Assembly (NCBI GenBank): GCA_016617855.1
Contig: JAECUM010001093.1
Coordinates: 1-64,000, forward strand
Source of the DNA: Megalonaias nervosa
Taxonomy: Eukaryota > Mollusca > Bivalvia > Unionida > Unionidae
DNA: 64,000 bases
Reading direction: 5' to 3'
The notes under the pieces are model-generated. The model made no database searches. It had not been told where the DNA came from and worked only from the letters and a program-made list of their open reading frames with translations. This document shows positions 1 through 11,626 of this stretch, one piece after another (the first letter of the stretch is position 1; every line of letters begins with the position of its first letter). The translations under genes and the position numbers were made by a program.

Positions 1-3000
1 CAAAACGTCACTAAAGTGCATTACATGGATACAAAAGAATGAGGTACTTCTTGTCCTCTGTGGAAAATAACTTGAGGTGGTAGTTTAGGTCCTTGAGAAC
101 CATGAATGATCGATGGAGTTTACCCAAGTTATGGCACTGGAAGGGAAGTAACTCTTGCTAAAATATGCTTATCTGTACCTATGTATTAGTTTGGTCAACC
201 AGGGCAATACAGAAGCTAATACCTATAACTTGCATGTACAAATGTTACATTTGATCCTGTATGAATTTACGGGCCTAGAATTTTTTTCCCCACTAATGAA
301 GAGATCCTTTTGCTTTCTGAATACTAACATCACTGCAAATTTTTTTTCGATGCTTACCATGAACTAATCTTTTTCTTGCTGGGAGCGGGTATCGATTTTT
401 GCTAACTAAATTTGTGGCTTAGGAAAGGGGTTCTGTTGTGTCTACACACTGATGATTGTTTGTTGGGTCCTTACATTTGTGCTTCATAGCAGCAATAAAA
501 TCTGTTAATTGGTACAGTACCAACTGAAAAATAGTGAATTCAAAGTATCCACTGTAGCTTTCTGGTAAAAATTGTTGTTAACAACAGAAGTCAACTTAAA
601 ACTAATTTCAGCCATGAAAGTGACAGGAACCAGTAAAACCATAGAGCATAAAAAAATCTTTGATGGGTGACAACAAATGTGTTCCAAAAACTTGTGAAGT
701 GAAGTTAATTATACTAAGACACTAATCATGAAATTCTTTGAGGTGGAGGGAGGGGGGTCTAAAGACAACTCTCATTTTCCACAAAACATTTAGAATACAT
801 ATTTTCAAAATTTTTTGACAAGAAAATTTGAAAATAATTACATATACCCATTTAGAATTTTTAGTTATATATGGCTAAATTTCAAAATGACCATTCCATT
901 TTCCCCGACCCTCAGGTATGTAATTTGGGGGGATACAACTATCACCATGTCTTGCTGTCTGTAGAAATTTTAATTTCTCGAGCATAACTGTCACACTCTT
1001 CGAGGCATTTCAACCAAAATTGGTACACGTGTCAAGCAAATTGTGGAGAGGTGACTTTTGAAACTGAATTCTTCTGCATTTAATACTTCTGTAATTACAA
1101 TGGAAACAAAACAGCATTAAATGGTATGTACACTGAGAGTGCTGCACCACATAATACTAACTAAAGAATCACAGTTTAAAAACCCAAGTGTTTTGACTAT
1201 ATGGCACTTTCAGAAAAATGTTGTTAAAGAAGCTGGAACAATAAGGATATATCATAAGATGACTTTTGTTAGGAAATATTTCATACAATGAGTCTATTGT
1301 ATTTTATAACAAATGAGCCTTAAAAAATAGGAATAACATTTTCGAACAAATGAGTTTTAAAAAACATAGGAGTAACAGACACTTTAATTTCAGATAATAT
1401 AAGTCATGCTTGCGTAAACAATGAAAACACCCGAATTTATGAAAGCTATTTTAAAACAGAATGTAATCAAAATTACATAACCTGCCTCAACAAAGCTTTT
1501 AGAAGTCTCCAGCAGCAATTGTAAACCTTATCAGACATGAGTGAAGTTGTGAATAAAGTGATCTTGACCTAGGAAATATTGGCCCCTAGGACAAAGCATA
1601 AAAGACATATCAAATTAAAAAGAACCCTTTTCTGTATGAAATCAAAGTAGAAGTTGATAAATCCAGAGATTCATTTTTTCCCTCCTAAAATCTGCTTCAG
1701 AAGCCATTATCATTTTCTACCTCTAAAGCCAAATTGTACCAAATGGAAGTGACAGGCTTGGAGTAACTCTGAAGTGACAGCCAGTATATGACCACCATAA
1801 CAAACATAGTTCATGCAACAGTAATTACCTTGATCAGTCACTAAAGTAGTGGCCTCCCACAAAATGTGTGCAGTCCACTCCTCTAATTCTACTCATTCAC
1901 ATGTACAATACACAGCTGACCTGTTCAGGGTGAGCTATTAGAATGTACAATGTACAGTCCTTATTTATTCCAACCTGCAAATGAATTGGTCAAGAGTGTG
2001 TAGGTTAGCATGAATATAGCATGGAAAATCCATATGGTTATGAGCTAAAACACTAACTTAACCTAAAACAAAACTAATCTTCTTTGGTTTTAAGATTTTG
2101 TACTAACAGAAATGTGTCCAATTATCAAGTTTTATGACTGACATCAACAGCATACAATAAACTTCAAACAGAAAACAAAGTCATTAAAGCATAATATACA
2201 GGTTGCAAGTCTTATGAAATTTAATATTTACTTCTCAGAATAAATGCCAATGAGCCCTATTCTATGCCTATTTTGCCAAAAATTTAAATTCATACAACTG
2301 AATAACAGCGATGAAAACTCAGCTGACTAAACATTCACTTGAAGGATGCATTTAATACATCTAACAACAGCAGCCGACACCTTCTCCATGGTTCATAGTC
2401 ACACATAGTTGCTTTTCAAGGAGTTTTTAAGGACTTTCAAAAGTTTTCATTGAGTACTATTTCTTGTGGAAATTGTACTGTGTCCATGTTATTTTACGCT
2501 GCTTTAAAATGTACAGAAGAACAAAAGCATGCTACAACAGCTAAGGGATGCTAATCCATCTGGTACATAATCATGAGGTGGGTCATTTAATTCACCCAGT
2601 TGTATCCCATATTATTTTTCTATTTAAAAAAATAAGTACATGTAAATAAAAATATCTATTTTAGTTTTAACTTTTTGTATTCCTTCAGATAAATTCAAGG
2701 AGTTTGGGGAAAATGGATGCAAGTTTTCAAGGCAACCTTTCAAATTCAAGAACTTGTCAAGGTTATACAAACCATGATCTCCCTTATTTACATCTGTAAG
2801 AGTATTATCCTCTCCAAAAAAAATGAATTAAGAAAAACTTTATTTTATACAGATTCTGAGCCTCTGTTAAAATTACCAAAAGGTAATGTACATGTGGAAA
2901 AGGTAACACTTCTTTGGATGTCAATAATAACTGATTAAGTCACTGCATGATAATGTATCTGTCTTTCAATAAACAAAATTCCCTTGCTGGGACAGATGTT

Positions 3001-3479
3001 CTACTACCTGAAAGAATTTCCAGGAACTCAAGATTAGACAGTTTATTTGACCCTTTTTTCGTTTCAAGTGCTAAGTATTTTATTATTTATTTAAAATTTT
3101 AACCCTTATCATTATTCTTTGAGAATAGTGAAACTATCTCTGATATTCTTGAGAAACTCAAGATACCAAATGTGGAAACAAGACTATTTTCTTCTATGTC
3201 TAAGTTAAATGTTCACAAGATAACTTAAGTGCAGTATAAACTTCTTTATTATGGCCTTTGACCTTCTGAAAAAAGAAATGTTATTCATTGTATTTATCAG
3301 ATACATGCACAGTCAACACCTTTGCCCTTAAATTCAAGACCTGTATGCTATAAACTTGTTCAAATGCAACTAAATACAAAGTCTGGTCAAAATTCACTTG
3401 TATAAGTCAACATGTTCATAACCTCAATAAAGTACAAAAATGCATGTACCGGTATAGACTTTTGACTTGACCACAAGGT
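1..3479. other. No gene recognised (intergenic)
   Basis: AT-rich sequence on both strands with only short, compositionally ordinary open frames. I see no splice-flanked exon, no recognisable protein family and no strong repeat here. It could hold untranslated sequence of a gene lying to the left, but nothing in the window shows that. Confidence 0.5.
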
Positions 3480-3950
3480 CAATTAGGTCTGGTTTTCAAA
3501 ACTCTTGAGATCTGCACCATTTTCATTCAGAAACAATTAAATACTGGATGTCAATAACAAAACTCATCCAAACAGAGTAATAATAACAAGATTTACGAGT
3601 TCGCTGCTATGGTGTAATGCTGGAGGTCAGATATGAACATCCTTTTAAAATTAGATCGCCATCATTTTCATATAGGAATAATTATACACTGCAAGAAAGA
3701 AATGGTATTTTTTCTTTTTTTTAGATTTAAAATGTTGGTATCGCCATCCTTCTATAAGTAGCTGATGTATTTCAAATTCTGATAGGTCATATAGCCATAA
3801 TTTTCATTTATGACCCACTACTTATAGCAAGAAGTGTTTTTGTGAAAAAAACAAATGTCAATATAATCATTCTTTCAAGAGGAGTGGCAATAACATGATT
3901 TTCAAGATCGCCACCACTGATAAGCAAGAGTATCATTTAGGACCAAATAT
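3480..3950. repeat. Diverged dispersed repeat (CATTTTCATTTAGG / AAGATGGCC family)
   Basis: Short phrases here, such as GATCTGCACCATTTTCATTCAG, ACAAGATTT and 'atcgccaccactga', recur at about 7,640-7,820, 54,640-54,900 and, inverted, at 54,990-55,170. This marks an old dispersed element of unknown class. Copies are diverged and the boundaries are approximate. Confidence 0.4.
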
Positions 3951-3954
3951 TGGG

Positions 3955-4192
3955 ACCCCAGGTTACAGAGTGGTCTAAAGTGCTTTGCCCTTACTAATCA
4001 CTGCCATCTCGACTGTGCACATGGTTTTGAGTCTCAGGCACAGTCAGTGTGAGCATCTGAAGCTTGCCAGTAGCTTCACATGGGTCGGGGTCCTTACTGG
4101 TTTTCCCTGGTTCTTCTTCCACTAGTTCTAATGGCCACTGTCTATAGCCTATCTTGTGCTAAGAAATGGTGTTAATTCCAAACAACAACAGG
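3955..4192 (+). mobile_element. SINE family 1, old diverged copy
   Basis: This aligns by eye along its whole length with the younger copies at 29,464, 50,422 and 61,499. Shared blocks are the A-box region (gagtggtctaaag), 'atcactgccatctc', 'agcttgccagtagcttc', 'tatagcctatc', 'gtgctaagaaatgg' and the AAC-rich tail. It carries many substitutions and I find no clear target duplication, so it is an old insertion. Confidence 0.8.
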
Positions 4193-4364
4193 GCCAACAT
4201 AATATTTTTTTCAGCGAAAACCACAATGTCTATGGGATCCTCTATTCAAGAAAAGTATTTTTAAAAAGCATTTAAATATGCCTTTAATGGCTGCCATATT
4301 AAAGGTCTGATTGGCACTATGTCATTTAATAACAACTGCACATCATAGGCAGTAGTTTGATAAT

Positions 4365-4540
4365 AGGCATTTTGGATGGTTACTGATATAGGTCTGAGTT
4401 TTTTATCCCCTATGACTTTTGCCTACACTGGTAAAAAGCGACATGGTATGTGCAACCCATGGATTGTAATAAGTGAAAGTGACCAATATGCTAACAAAGA
4501 TGAGGTCAGTCACAGAGATAGAAGGTGATGACCTGTATCA
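4365..4540. repeat. Inverted copy partner of 7,412-7,580
   Basis: The blocks GGCATTTTG, ACTGATATAGGTC, CAACCCATGGATTGTAAT and GAAGGTGATGACCTGTATC occur here and, reverse-complemented and slightly changed, at 7,412-7,580. The two copies form a roughly 170-bp inverted pair flanking the first exon of the small membrane-protein gene and the pogo-like transposon. Confidence 0.65.
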
Positions 4541-4945
4541 GAAACCAACAAAATCCCCATTATCACACTACTGATGTACACACTACTGCTTATTAATGAT
4601 TATGATCAATGCTTGTGTGTTCAAATTTTCAGTCCAGCCTAAACTTATAACAAATTTCTGTACTGCTACAGAAATAGGATTACTGATTGCTACTATACTG
4701 TGTGGATATCCTCTGAAGCAGAGAATATTTTGCATTAAAGAATTACCATGGTATATATTGGCAAAAAATTCAGATAGATGCATATAATGTTTTCAGAGAA
4801 TTTATGGAGATATCAAATCATGGTATTATTTTACCAGACAAGTGGAGTGTATGCAATGTTACAAAAAAGATTAAATTGCTATTTCATTTTAAAGCATTAT
4901 ACAAATTTATCAAAGAGGACCAAAAGATGTTATATGTGCTTTTGA

Positions 4946-5199
4946 ATGACTGCAAAATCAGTGGTGTTAGGGGCTGTTAGAACAGCATCTAAACAAAGTG
5001 GTCAGTCGACGCACAGCACATCTAAAACAAATACTGTAAACAAAGGAAAAGGTTTTCCAGGCATGGAAACCAAAGGTTCCACACTGATCTTGATATACAA
5101 TCGCATGAATGTAGTCAGAGATGCAATTTTCAGGCTTGCCATGGCAACAGCTGTTGGCCTTGGTGTGGCTGGAATCATGACCCTGCACAACCGTTATAG
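4946..5199 (+). CDS. Small membrane protein, mitochondrial-type, exon 1 of 2 (candidate)
   Basis: I propose a two-exon gene of 113 residues, this exon encoding residues 1 to 84 plus two bases of codon 85. The first 45 residues contain Lys, Arg, Ser and Thr and only one acidic residue, like a mitochondrial presequence. A GFPGMETKGSTL motif follows, then a hydrophobic segment around AMATAVGLGVAGIM. The exon ends at TATAG|GTGTCC, leaving phase 2, which matches exon 2 exactly. I cannot name the family. The ATG context is weak (T at -3), so an upstream exon is possible. The opposite strand is also open across part of the exon, but the matching downstream exon favours the + strand. Confidence 0.5.
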
Positions 5200-5727
5200 G
5201 TGTCCAATCAGAATTATTGTTGGGGTTATCTGGTTGTGCTAGGAAAATAATTTTGACATGATTAAATTCACAAATACATGCTTATTCAGAATTTCTTGCT
5301 GCAGCACGAAGTATTCTCACCATGATTTGTAAACTGCTTTCAGTGGCAACTAAAGTTAAAATAATTGCCATATTTACCATTGGGACACCGTATTTGTTGA
5401 GACACCAAAAAATAATTTTTAAAGTAATTTTTTTGTGCACTGTATGTTCTGGGACACATCAGGGTTTTTTTTGAGTTGTAAGTTCTGGGACACATTATAA
5501 ATCGTTCGAAAATTACATGTCAGAAAATGCACTCCAACTGAAATTTTATTTTAAAACATATAAAACTTTACTCAAAATAAAACTTTAATCCACTGCAGCA
5601 TCATTTCAACAAAACCCTTTTTGAGCACACATACGATCCATTCTTTTAGTGCATGAATATTTGTTCATGCCGTGAAAAATTATCATTGGAGGCAACACAT
5701 CTCCTGCAATGACTGAAGTCAGATTTT

Positions 5728-5952
5728 TTAAAATGTGCACAAGGTGCTATTTCTCACACTTTTAACCCCCATCTTATTGTCAGTACACCCAGCAGGGAGA
5801 TTGAAGTACACTAGGATTCCATCCATGTTAATGATCATATTGTCAGTGAAAACCTCTTTTTCTCTTCTGGCCTTCACAAATTTATCAAATGATTTGATTT
5901 TCTCCAAATCTTCTGGGTGATGCTGGGTTGTCAATGTCCAAGCACATTCCAT
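5728..5952 (-). pseudogene. pogo/Tigger transposase DDE-domain fragment
   Basis: A 74-residue open frame contains the phrase IINMDGILVYFNLPAG followed by GVKSV. It matches the region around the first catalytic Asp of pogo/Tigger transposases, usually an NMDET-P-x-x-FDMP pattern. The Asp is kept but the next residues are changed (DGI for DET), and no full-length frame surrounds it, so the copy is inactive. Confidence 0.6.
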
Positions 5953-6386
5953 TGTTTCAATTTATTTTCAAAATTCATGTGAATATTGATGAAAAAGAAC
6001 CAAAGTTAGCTTCCATATCTTGGCTGATTTTGTATATTCAAAACAAAAGAAAAAAATCAGCACGCTTAAAAGAATCCAAAGTCAGCTTCTGAGGACGGCT
6101 TTCTTTGTAATAAAATAACTTTTGTGTTGATATCCTTTAAAAAATAAATAAGCTTAAAAGTATCCAAAGTTGGTTTCTGAGGTTGGCTTGCTTTGTAATA
6201 AAAATAACCTTTGTCTTGGATGTCCTGTCAGTAAGTTAAAACAATGAGTTTACTGCTCACTGCCAGTTGTGTTTATTTACCACCTGGGCTTCTATTTGCT
6301 TGGAATCAATAGTTATAATTAATACAAATGGGCATTGATGACCGCGGGTAAATAGTATACACAGCAATAACTTACTTTAATAGTAC

Positions 6387-6552
6387 TACAGTGGAACCTG
6401 TTTTGAAAGACCACCCCTTTTGCCAAAACATGATGGTCTCTCATGACAGGTGGTCTCTCATAACAGGTCATAACATTATATAATCAATAAATCTGTACAT
6501 GGAGAACCAGGTCTCCCAAGACAGGTGGTCTCTCAAGACAAGTTTTACTGTA
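6387..6552. mobile_element. Palindromic MITE, copy 1
   Basis: A 166-bp element with terminal inverted repeats: the left end is TACAGTGGAACCTGTTTTGA, and the right end reverse-complemented is TACAGTAAAACTTGTCTTGA, both continuing into GACCACC. A second copy lies at 16,812-16,973. It has no coding capacity and is nested in the pogo-like transposon. Confidence 0.8.
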
Positions 6553-6682
6553 TTTGTAACCCGTGCTAGCAAAATGATTGTCAATGCACTCGAGTGAACG
6601 TATTTTCAAACAATGATTTTTATTTTGCAAGATGCTATCATATAGTTGACCTGGATATAATTCAATCTTGGTTATTTTGCAC

Positions 6683-6880
6683 CTAATACCATGTCATGCG
6701 TGAATGGCAAATGTCTTCAAGCAACTGATCGATTATTTCCTTCTCACTTGCAATTTTGTTGGATCCAGTTTTCAGCTGGATAACATATTCAAACCTATAA
6801 GTACAACCAAATACGATTTGTTTCTCAATGTTCACATCAGTGAACAATGTGTCATGTGTTATCAGACATAAGCAATACAT
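6683..6880 (-). other. Open frame of unknown origin inside the transposon
   Basis: This 65-codon - strand frame reads like real coding sequence, with phrases such as FGCTYRFEYVIQLKTGSNK and ASEKEIIDQLLEDI. It lies within the pogo-like element, upstream of the transposase fragment on the same strand. I do not recognise it. It may be a remnant of the transposon's own protein or an unrelated captured exon. Confidence 0.25.
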
Positions 6881-7411
6881 GCTACAGTATGGATGTCTAT
6901 GCTACACATATGGAGTTCATGGATATATTTTATGTTTAATTGCTCATAATGAAAAAGAAGAGGAATAAATGATAACAATACAAGGTTGGTTTCTTATATT
7001 TTATTATCAAATAAGCATTTTGTTTATCTATTTTATTGCAACATGCAGTGGGGGGGGGAGTGGCACTAATTCAACACAAATTTATTTCATTTCTTAAGTC
7101 TTGGGACATATGAACAAGGCAAAAAAGTTTCATCATAAGTTCTGGGACAGGAAAAAAAAAGAATTATTTTATTGTGTCCTCATATATATGGTAAATATGG
7201 TAGCTGAGTTCGAGACTGCGTTAACAGAAATGAAAAATCAGACAACTCTAAGCACCAATAAGGAACAGTAGGGTAGTGGATTTACAGTAAATAAAAATCA
7301 ATTCCCTCAAAAACAGAAAAGCACATAAATACCAAAAACAAACATTGCATTTGTCCCCTCATAATAAACAATTAAGTTTAGCATAGCTATGTGGTAATGG
7401 AGGCTATTGAT

Positions 7412-7580
7412 ACAGGTCACCACCTTCCCTATGACTGTCCTCTTGTTTGGTCACATCTTGGTCACTTTCACTAATTACAATCCATGGGTTGTACATACAT
7501 GTGGCTTTTTACCAATATGTCATGGGGGTGATAGAAGGCTGTGACCTATATCAGTGACCACTGTTCAAAATGCCCATTAT
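7412..7580. repeat. Inverted copy partner of 4,365-4,540
   Basis: This is the reverse complement of the 4,365-4,540 repeat with moderate divergence, for example 'gatacaggtcaccacctt' here against 'gaaggtgatgacctgtatc' there. It is followed at 7,640-7,820 by the CATTTTCATTTAG / CAAGATGGCTGCC phrases of the dispersed repeat family. Confidence 0.65.
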
Positions 7581-8015
7581 TTACTTAAGTCTTTTAGTGA
7601 AGACCTCATGTCACTACATCTATCAATTCTGGAGAAGTGGCTACAGTAAGACCTTGGCCATGAAAATGGAGGTCTGATTAGTGCCATTTTCATTTAGAAC
7701 CAACTAGACAACTGGAGTTTTTAGTGGAAACCTGATGTTGATTATAATCATCCATTTAGGGCATTTAGCATTAACAAAATTTTCAAGATGGCTGCCAATG
7801 CAAACTCCAAGAAGTAGCAGTATGAACTCTGTGCTAATGGAAAAATGACAAATGACAACAAGCATGCCATCACAAATGCTTTCCTGGTCTTCAACCAGTA
7901 GAGCTATATAAAAAAATCCAGGGGTGAAAACTTGCAGTTTCTGTATAATTTGTCACTGGATTTTGTTTGTTTCTGTATATTAATTTCATGACTATAATGC
8001 TTCATATTTTTACAG

Positions 8016-8103
8016 CTATGGAGCTTTACTGTGGCTGATATTGGTTCCATTGTTCTACTTGGACATTATACTGGATACAATGTTGGACCTACAGTCTCCA
8101 TGA
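8016..8103 (+). CDS. Small membrane protein, mitochondrial-type, exon 2 of 2 (candidate)
   Basis: The exon begins after a good acceptor (CATATTTTTACAG). Its first base completes codon 85 left open by exon 1. It then encodes a hydrophobic stretch YGALLWLILVPLFYLDIIL and ends LDLQSP before TGA at 8,101-8,103. Phase match, a membrane segment and an immediate stop support a real terminal exon. The protein would have two hydrophobic segments around a short loop. An ATTAAA hexamer about 55 bases past the stop could serve as polyadenylation signal. Confidence 0.5.
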
Positions 8104-8570
8104 ACTGTTAAACATGATCAGCTGTAATGTTGTCAGTACTGAGGATGTAAAAGCTGAATTAAAACTCATTTTTATTACTTTTATAGCCATAAGAGTAGGA
8201 CACTAGGGGTGAAATGATTCATCGATATATCAAAGCATGAATACTTAAGCTGTAATGATACACATATATTTATATAAGTGGTGGAAAACAGATACAAAAG
8301 AATACTTACCATATTCAAATTATTTAATCTCTGCAATCATTAAAAATTGTATTAGCTGTTTGCCTTATTATTCTTTAAATGGAGATTACATCCGAGACTG
8401 CTGTTGCAGGCACATGAAATCATTTTTGTTAGTTAAAATGAAAAGAATGACACAACACAGTCTCCATCAACAAATTAGGACCAAAGTGACGTAGTAATAT
8501 TGCCACCCTCACCCCCCCATGGACAATTCCATGGCAATTATTTTACTGCAATTGCTTGTTCAACATAAAG

Positions 8571-9320
8571 TAGTCCAAGTTTCCTCTGATCCTTGCCACC
8601 CCATTTCTGATATTTGGACATTTATGCTGGGGTACAGGGTCAGAGCCAATTGCCTATCAAAAAGTTGGAATTTGCCGATACAATGCGGTGTCAGCGTAGG
8701 GTAGCTGCTTAGCAGTCGAATTAGCAAACTTGAACGCCACTACACTAGCCGTATCTGTATGAGATAGATAGGAAGATGATTTATTTTCTTAAAAATTGTG
8801 AGTGTAAGATTCTGTATATCTGTAATCTGTTGACGATGAGAGGAAACTACAGCACTGATGAAATTTGCCCTGGAACCTGACATCTGCATTGCTGGTCGCA
8901 TGATGTAAATAGTTGTTAAACTAAATTTGATTGGCACATTGTGCCCTGGAACAAGTATTATGTCATAATTTGAACTTGCATCAAGGAAGTTTTACAAATG
9001 CGAGCTTAAAATACGGGCTACCTAGATAACCCAAAATGACTGATTCCCAACGTTGTTCATCTTCATATGAAGATTCTGTTTGGCAAATACTGACTGGCAG
9101 ATGATGGTTATGATGACAATAATTTTTGAAGTTATGAAGTATATCAGATTGCTGGAGCTGGGATAGGTGTTAATGGAATACCAGTGAGTGATTTTGAGCC
9201 CAAAAATGGTATTAAATTTGAGTCCAATGTACATGCTGGATGGACAAAAATAGAGAGCATGCCATTCAATCACCCTTTCAACAAATGTATAAAAGGCAGA
9301 ATACCAAGCCAAATTAAAAT
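8571..9320. mobile_element. Dispersed element R3, longest copy
   Basis: The left half, from 'ccaagtttcctctgat' to about 8,900, recurs at 44,834-45,190. The right half, from 'gttaaactaaatttgattgg' on, recurs at 26,460-26,880 and 34,715-35,130. This copy joins the two halves. The right half keeps scraps of a reading frame (an ATG-GCT-GAA-TC-like start in the other copies, then acidic DD residues), which suggests a decayed DNA transposon, family not determined. Confidence 0.6.
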
Positions 9321-10423
9321 AAATTCAATTTAAAAGCAGAATGCAATTTTCATATCTTTTCTCAAACAGTTTAGCACTGTGGGATCATGTGCTACAAAAC
9401 TATACTTCCCTACTGGTGTTAAGAGAAAATAAATACATAAGAATGATAAAATGAAATTAAGAAGTAAAGATATTTTGATCAAAATACCTCTGTCTAATGG
9501 TTAAACTGAGTCCCGCAACTGATAAGATGGAGCAGCTTCATATGGCCTAAAATGTTGAATACGAATCACTGACAACTATCAGGTACTTTGTTTGAAAGTA
9601 CTTTCTTTTTGTCTTTTCTTGGATGAGAATGGTAAATAAATATGTGCTAAGTATTTCTGTCTGTAACCTGCATACTGGAAATTCATCCAGCAAATCACAT
9701 AAAAGGGCATCACCTACCACTGACAGACTTTGCAAAGATGGAATGACCATCAATATGTGTATTGATAACGTATCATATCGTAGACTGTGTATCGTGAATC
9801 ATATTGATATGCAGCATGGGTTTATCATTTCACCCCTATTGGACACCACAACTAAACTGTTCATCTTACTGCAAATGTCAGAACGTTGTTTAATGCATTA
9901 AGTCATAGGACTGCTGACATACAGATTCAAAGTCCATACATTAAAGTATTTTGTAATTAGTCAAATAAAAACTGCTCCCAAACTTGAAACTTGGAAATGC
10001 CTTCTGTGCATTCATCTGAATGATTCCAAAATATGTAAATATATTATGCCTTGTAAGAATTTGGAGCTCTCAAGTGATGTATTTTTATTGATACAAACAA
10101 CTAGCTCTGAAACTAGCTCCCAATCATTGTCCTCTAACAAATTTTGGTGAAATAGTTTTGTCATGACAAGTCTCCTGGTTTAGCAATTTATTCCTGCAAA
10201 TTTATTTCATTTACCTTTTGTTTCTTCAAAAGATAGTCTTTGATCTCCTTCCTAATTATTTATGAAAAACCTGTTCATCTGATATTTCAATGCCCTTTTC
10301 AAAGAACCTATTACATGAGAAATTCAGATTCTCTCAGTTGTTGTTACTTATTTTCATGTTGAAGCTTTCAATGTTATTCATGTTTACAGTCTGAAGTTAT
10401 TTATTAGGTCATTTAATGGAACT

Positions 10424-10426
<3 letters not shown>
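9321..10426. other. No gene recognised
   Basis: AT-rich sequence. A 68-codon - strand frame at 9,547-9,753 (SLQSLSVVGDALLCDLLDEF and onwards) looks somewhat protein-like, but it has no clear splice sites or recognisable family, so I do not call it. Confidence 0.4.

Positions 10427-10481
<55 letters not shown>
10427..10481. repeat. (AT)n microsatellite
   Basis: An uninterrupted AT dinucleotide run of about 55 bp. Confidence 0.97.
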
Positions 10482-10484
<3 letters not shown>

Positions 10485-10807
10485 TATCAATATGTTCTGA
10501 CTTGCTTCAAATGAATTATAAATACACTGAATAGACTGGGATCAATACTAAGAACTGTATGTATTTAGCAAGACGAAATATTTTATCAAATATAAATGTC
10601 ATGTGTGCTAGTAGCAAATTGCCAATCGCTGCACATGGCATTTGACACTTGTTAACTACCATTGATTTTTTACTCTATTTATAACTTCAAAATCGGTTGT
10701 ATCCATGGCCTATATGAATTTATTCCTTGTAGTATCATATATTTAGTAACAAGACATGTGACCATATAGAAAACAGTACACAACATGTCATAGCTACAGT
10801 GCTGAAC

Positions 10808-11025
10808 ATGTTTAATTACAAGTTCGATTTAAAGAGTGACAAATTTAAAGTGTCAACACGGGATATTGTGAATATTTATGGAGATAATTCCATTATTTTA
10901 GCAATGTACGGAAACAGTCATACGGTAAGTTGTATCGATCTCTCTAATGCCAAGCTTAATTTGCATTTACCATTATCCAATCTGCCGCCAATAAGCTTGA
11001 CAAGTCCAAACTCATTCTCTTCCAT
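10808..11025. other. Ambiguous short exon(s) upstream of the FoxM promoter
   Basis: Two readings compete. On the + strand, an ATG at 10,808 opens 116 bases ending at a near-perfect donor ACG|GTAAGT (10,923/10,924). On the - strand, an ATG at 11,025-11,023 opens a 35-codon frame down to 10,918, starting MEENEFGLVKLIGGRLDNGK, with a possible internal donor AATG|GTAAATG. The - strand reading would make a gene divergent from FoxM across the CCAAT-rich block. Neither has a confirmed partner exon in this window. Confidence 0.25.
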
Positions 11026-11084
11026 CATCCGTAGTTCGCCATTTGTAAACTACGGTATTTAATGATTTTCTTAACATTTATTTT

Positions 11085-11214
11085 ATTGGACGAAATTCAT
11101 CTACTAACCAATGAAATAATATTTTACAAGAGTGTATTTGGCTTGTGATCTCGCGATATACTGCAAGATTTTAATTCCATTGATTTCATTGGTCGATTGC
11201 TTTTGGGCTTCGAA
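11085..11214 (+). promoter_or_regulatory. Candidate FoxM promoter: CCAAT boxes, TCTCGCGA motif, CHR-like site
   Basis: Within 130 bp there are three CCAAT boxes (ATTGG at 11,085-11,089 and 11,188-11,192, CCAAT at 11,108-11,112), a TCTCGCGATA at 11,149-11,158 that differs at one base from the TCTCGCGAGA motif of housekeeping promoters, and TTCGAA at 11,209-11,214, a variant of the CHR element. NF-Y sites with a CHR are typical of G2/M genes, and vertebrate FOXM1 is one. The block lies about 400 bp upstream of the proposed first coding exon. This is motif reading only. Confidence 0.45.
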
Positions 11215-11626
11215 ATTTAAAAATGGGTGACAGTCGTGCACAGGCTTGCTAACAATGAATGGCGAGAGAGAAAGCGAAAAATTGCTCATTTCCTGACGTT
11301 CTGCTGTTGTGTGGCAAGGTTTAATTTAATAATATATAGTTCAGAATTGTTAATTCTACTTCCTACTAGCATCTGAATACAAACGGAAAATAGAATATTT
11401 TGTCTACTTTATGCTTCCTGTCGATGTTGGGGTTGGGGTACATAGAGTTTAGACAACACTGGGCAGACAGTTGCAGACCTTGATGGTCCGTGAAAAAAAA
11501 AACAAATGTACGCAAGCAATTGATACAGTATCAAAATTGTATTAATGCGGAATATATTAGATAAATGTTGATAAATATGACAAAAAAAGCTGTTTTTAAA
11601 GAAAAAATATTTTGTCAATATCAGAT

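Larger units (their letters stand above)
5369..7199 (-). mobile_element. Decayed pogo/Tigger-like DNA transposon
   Basis: The left end reads CCATATTTACCATTGGGACAC. The right end, reverse-complemented, starts CCATATTTACCATATATATG and continues into a similar GACAC...AATAATT stretch, so these are terminal inverted repeats about 1.83 kb apart. A transposase fragment lies inside on the - strand at 5,728-5,952. The phrase 'ttctgggacac' repeats in both subterminal regions. A small palindromic MITE is nested at 6,387-6,552. The element lies wholly inside the intron of the small membrane-protein gene. Confidence 0.65.

Noticed and set aside
11230..11320. Alternative first exon with ATGGCGAGAGAGAAAGCG
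   Set aside because: It would end at GGCAAG|GTTTAA in phase 0, and joining to 15,050 gives a stop after 12 codons. It may only be an upstream ORF in the leader.
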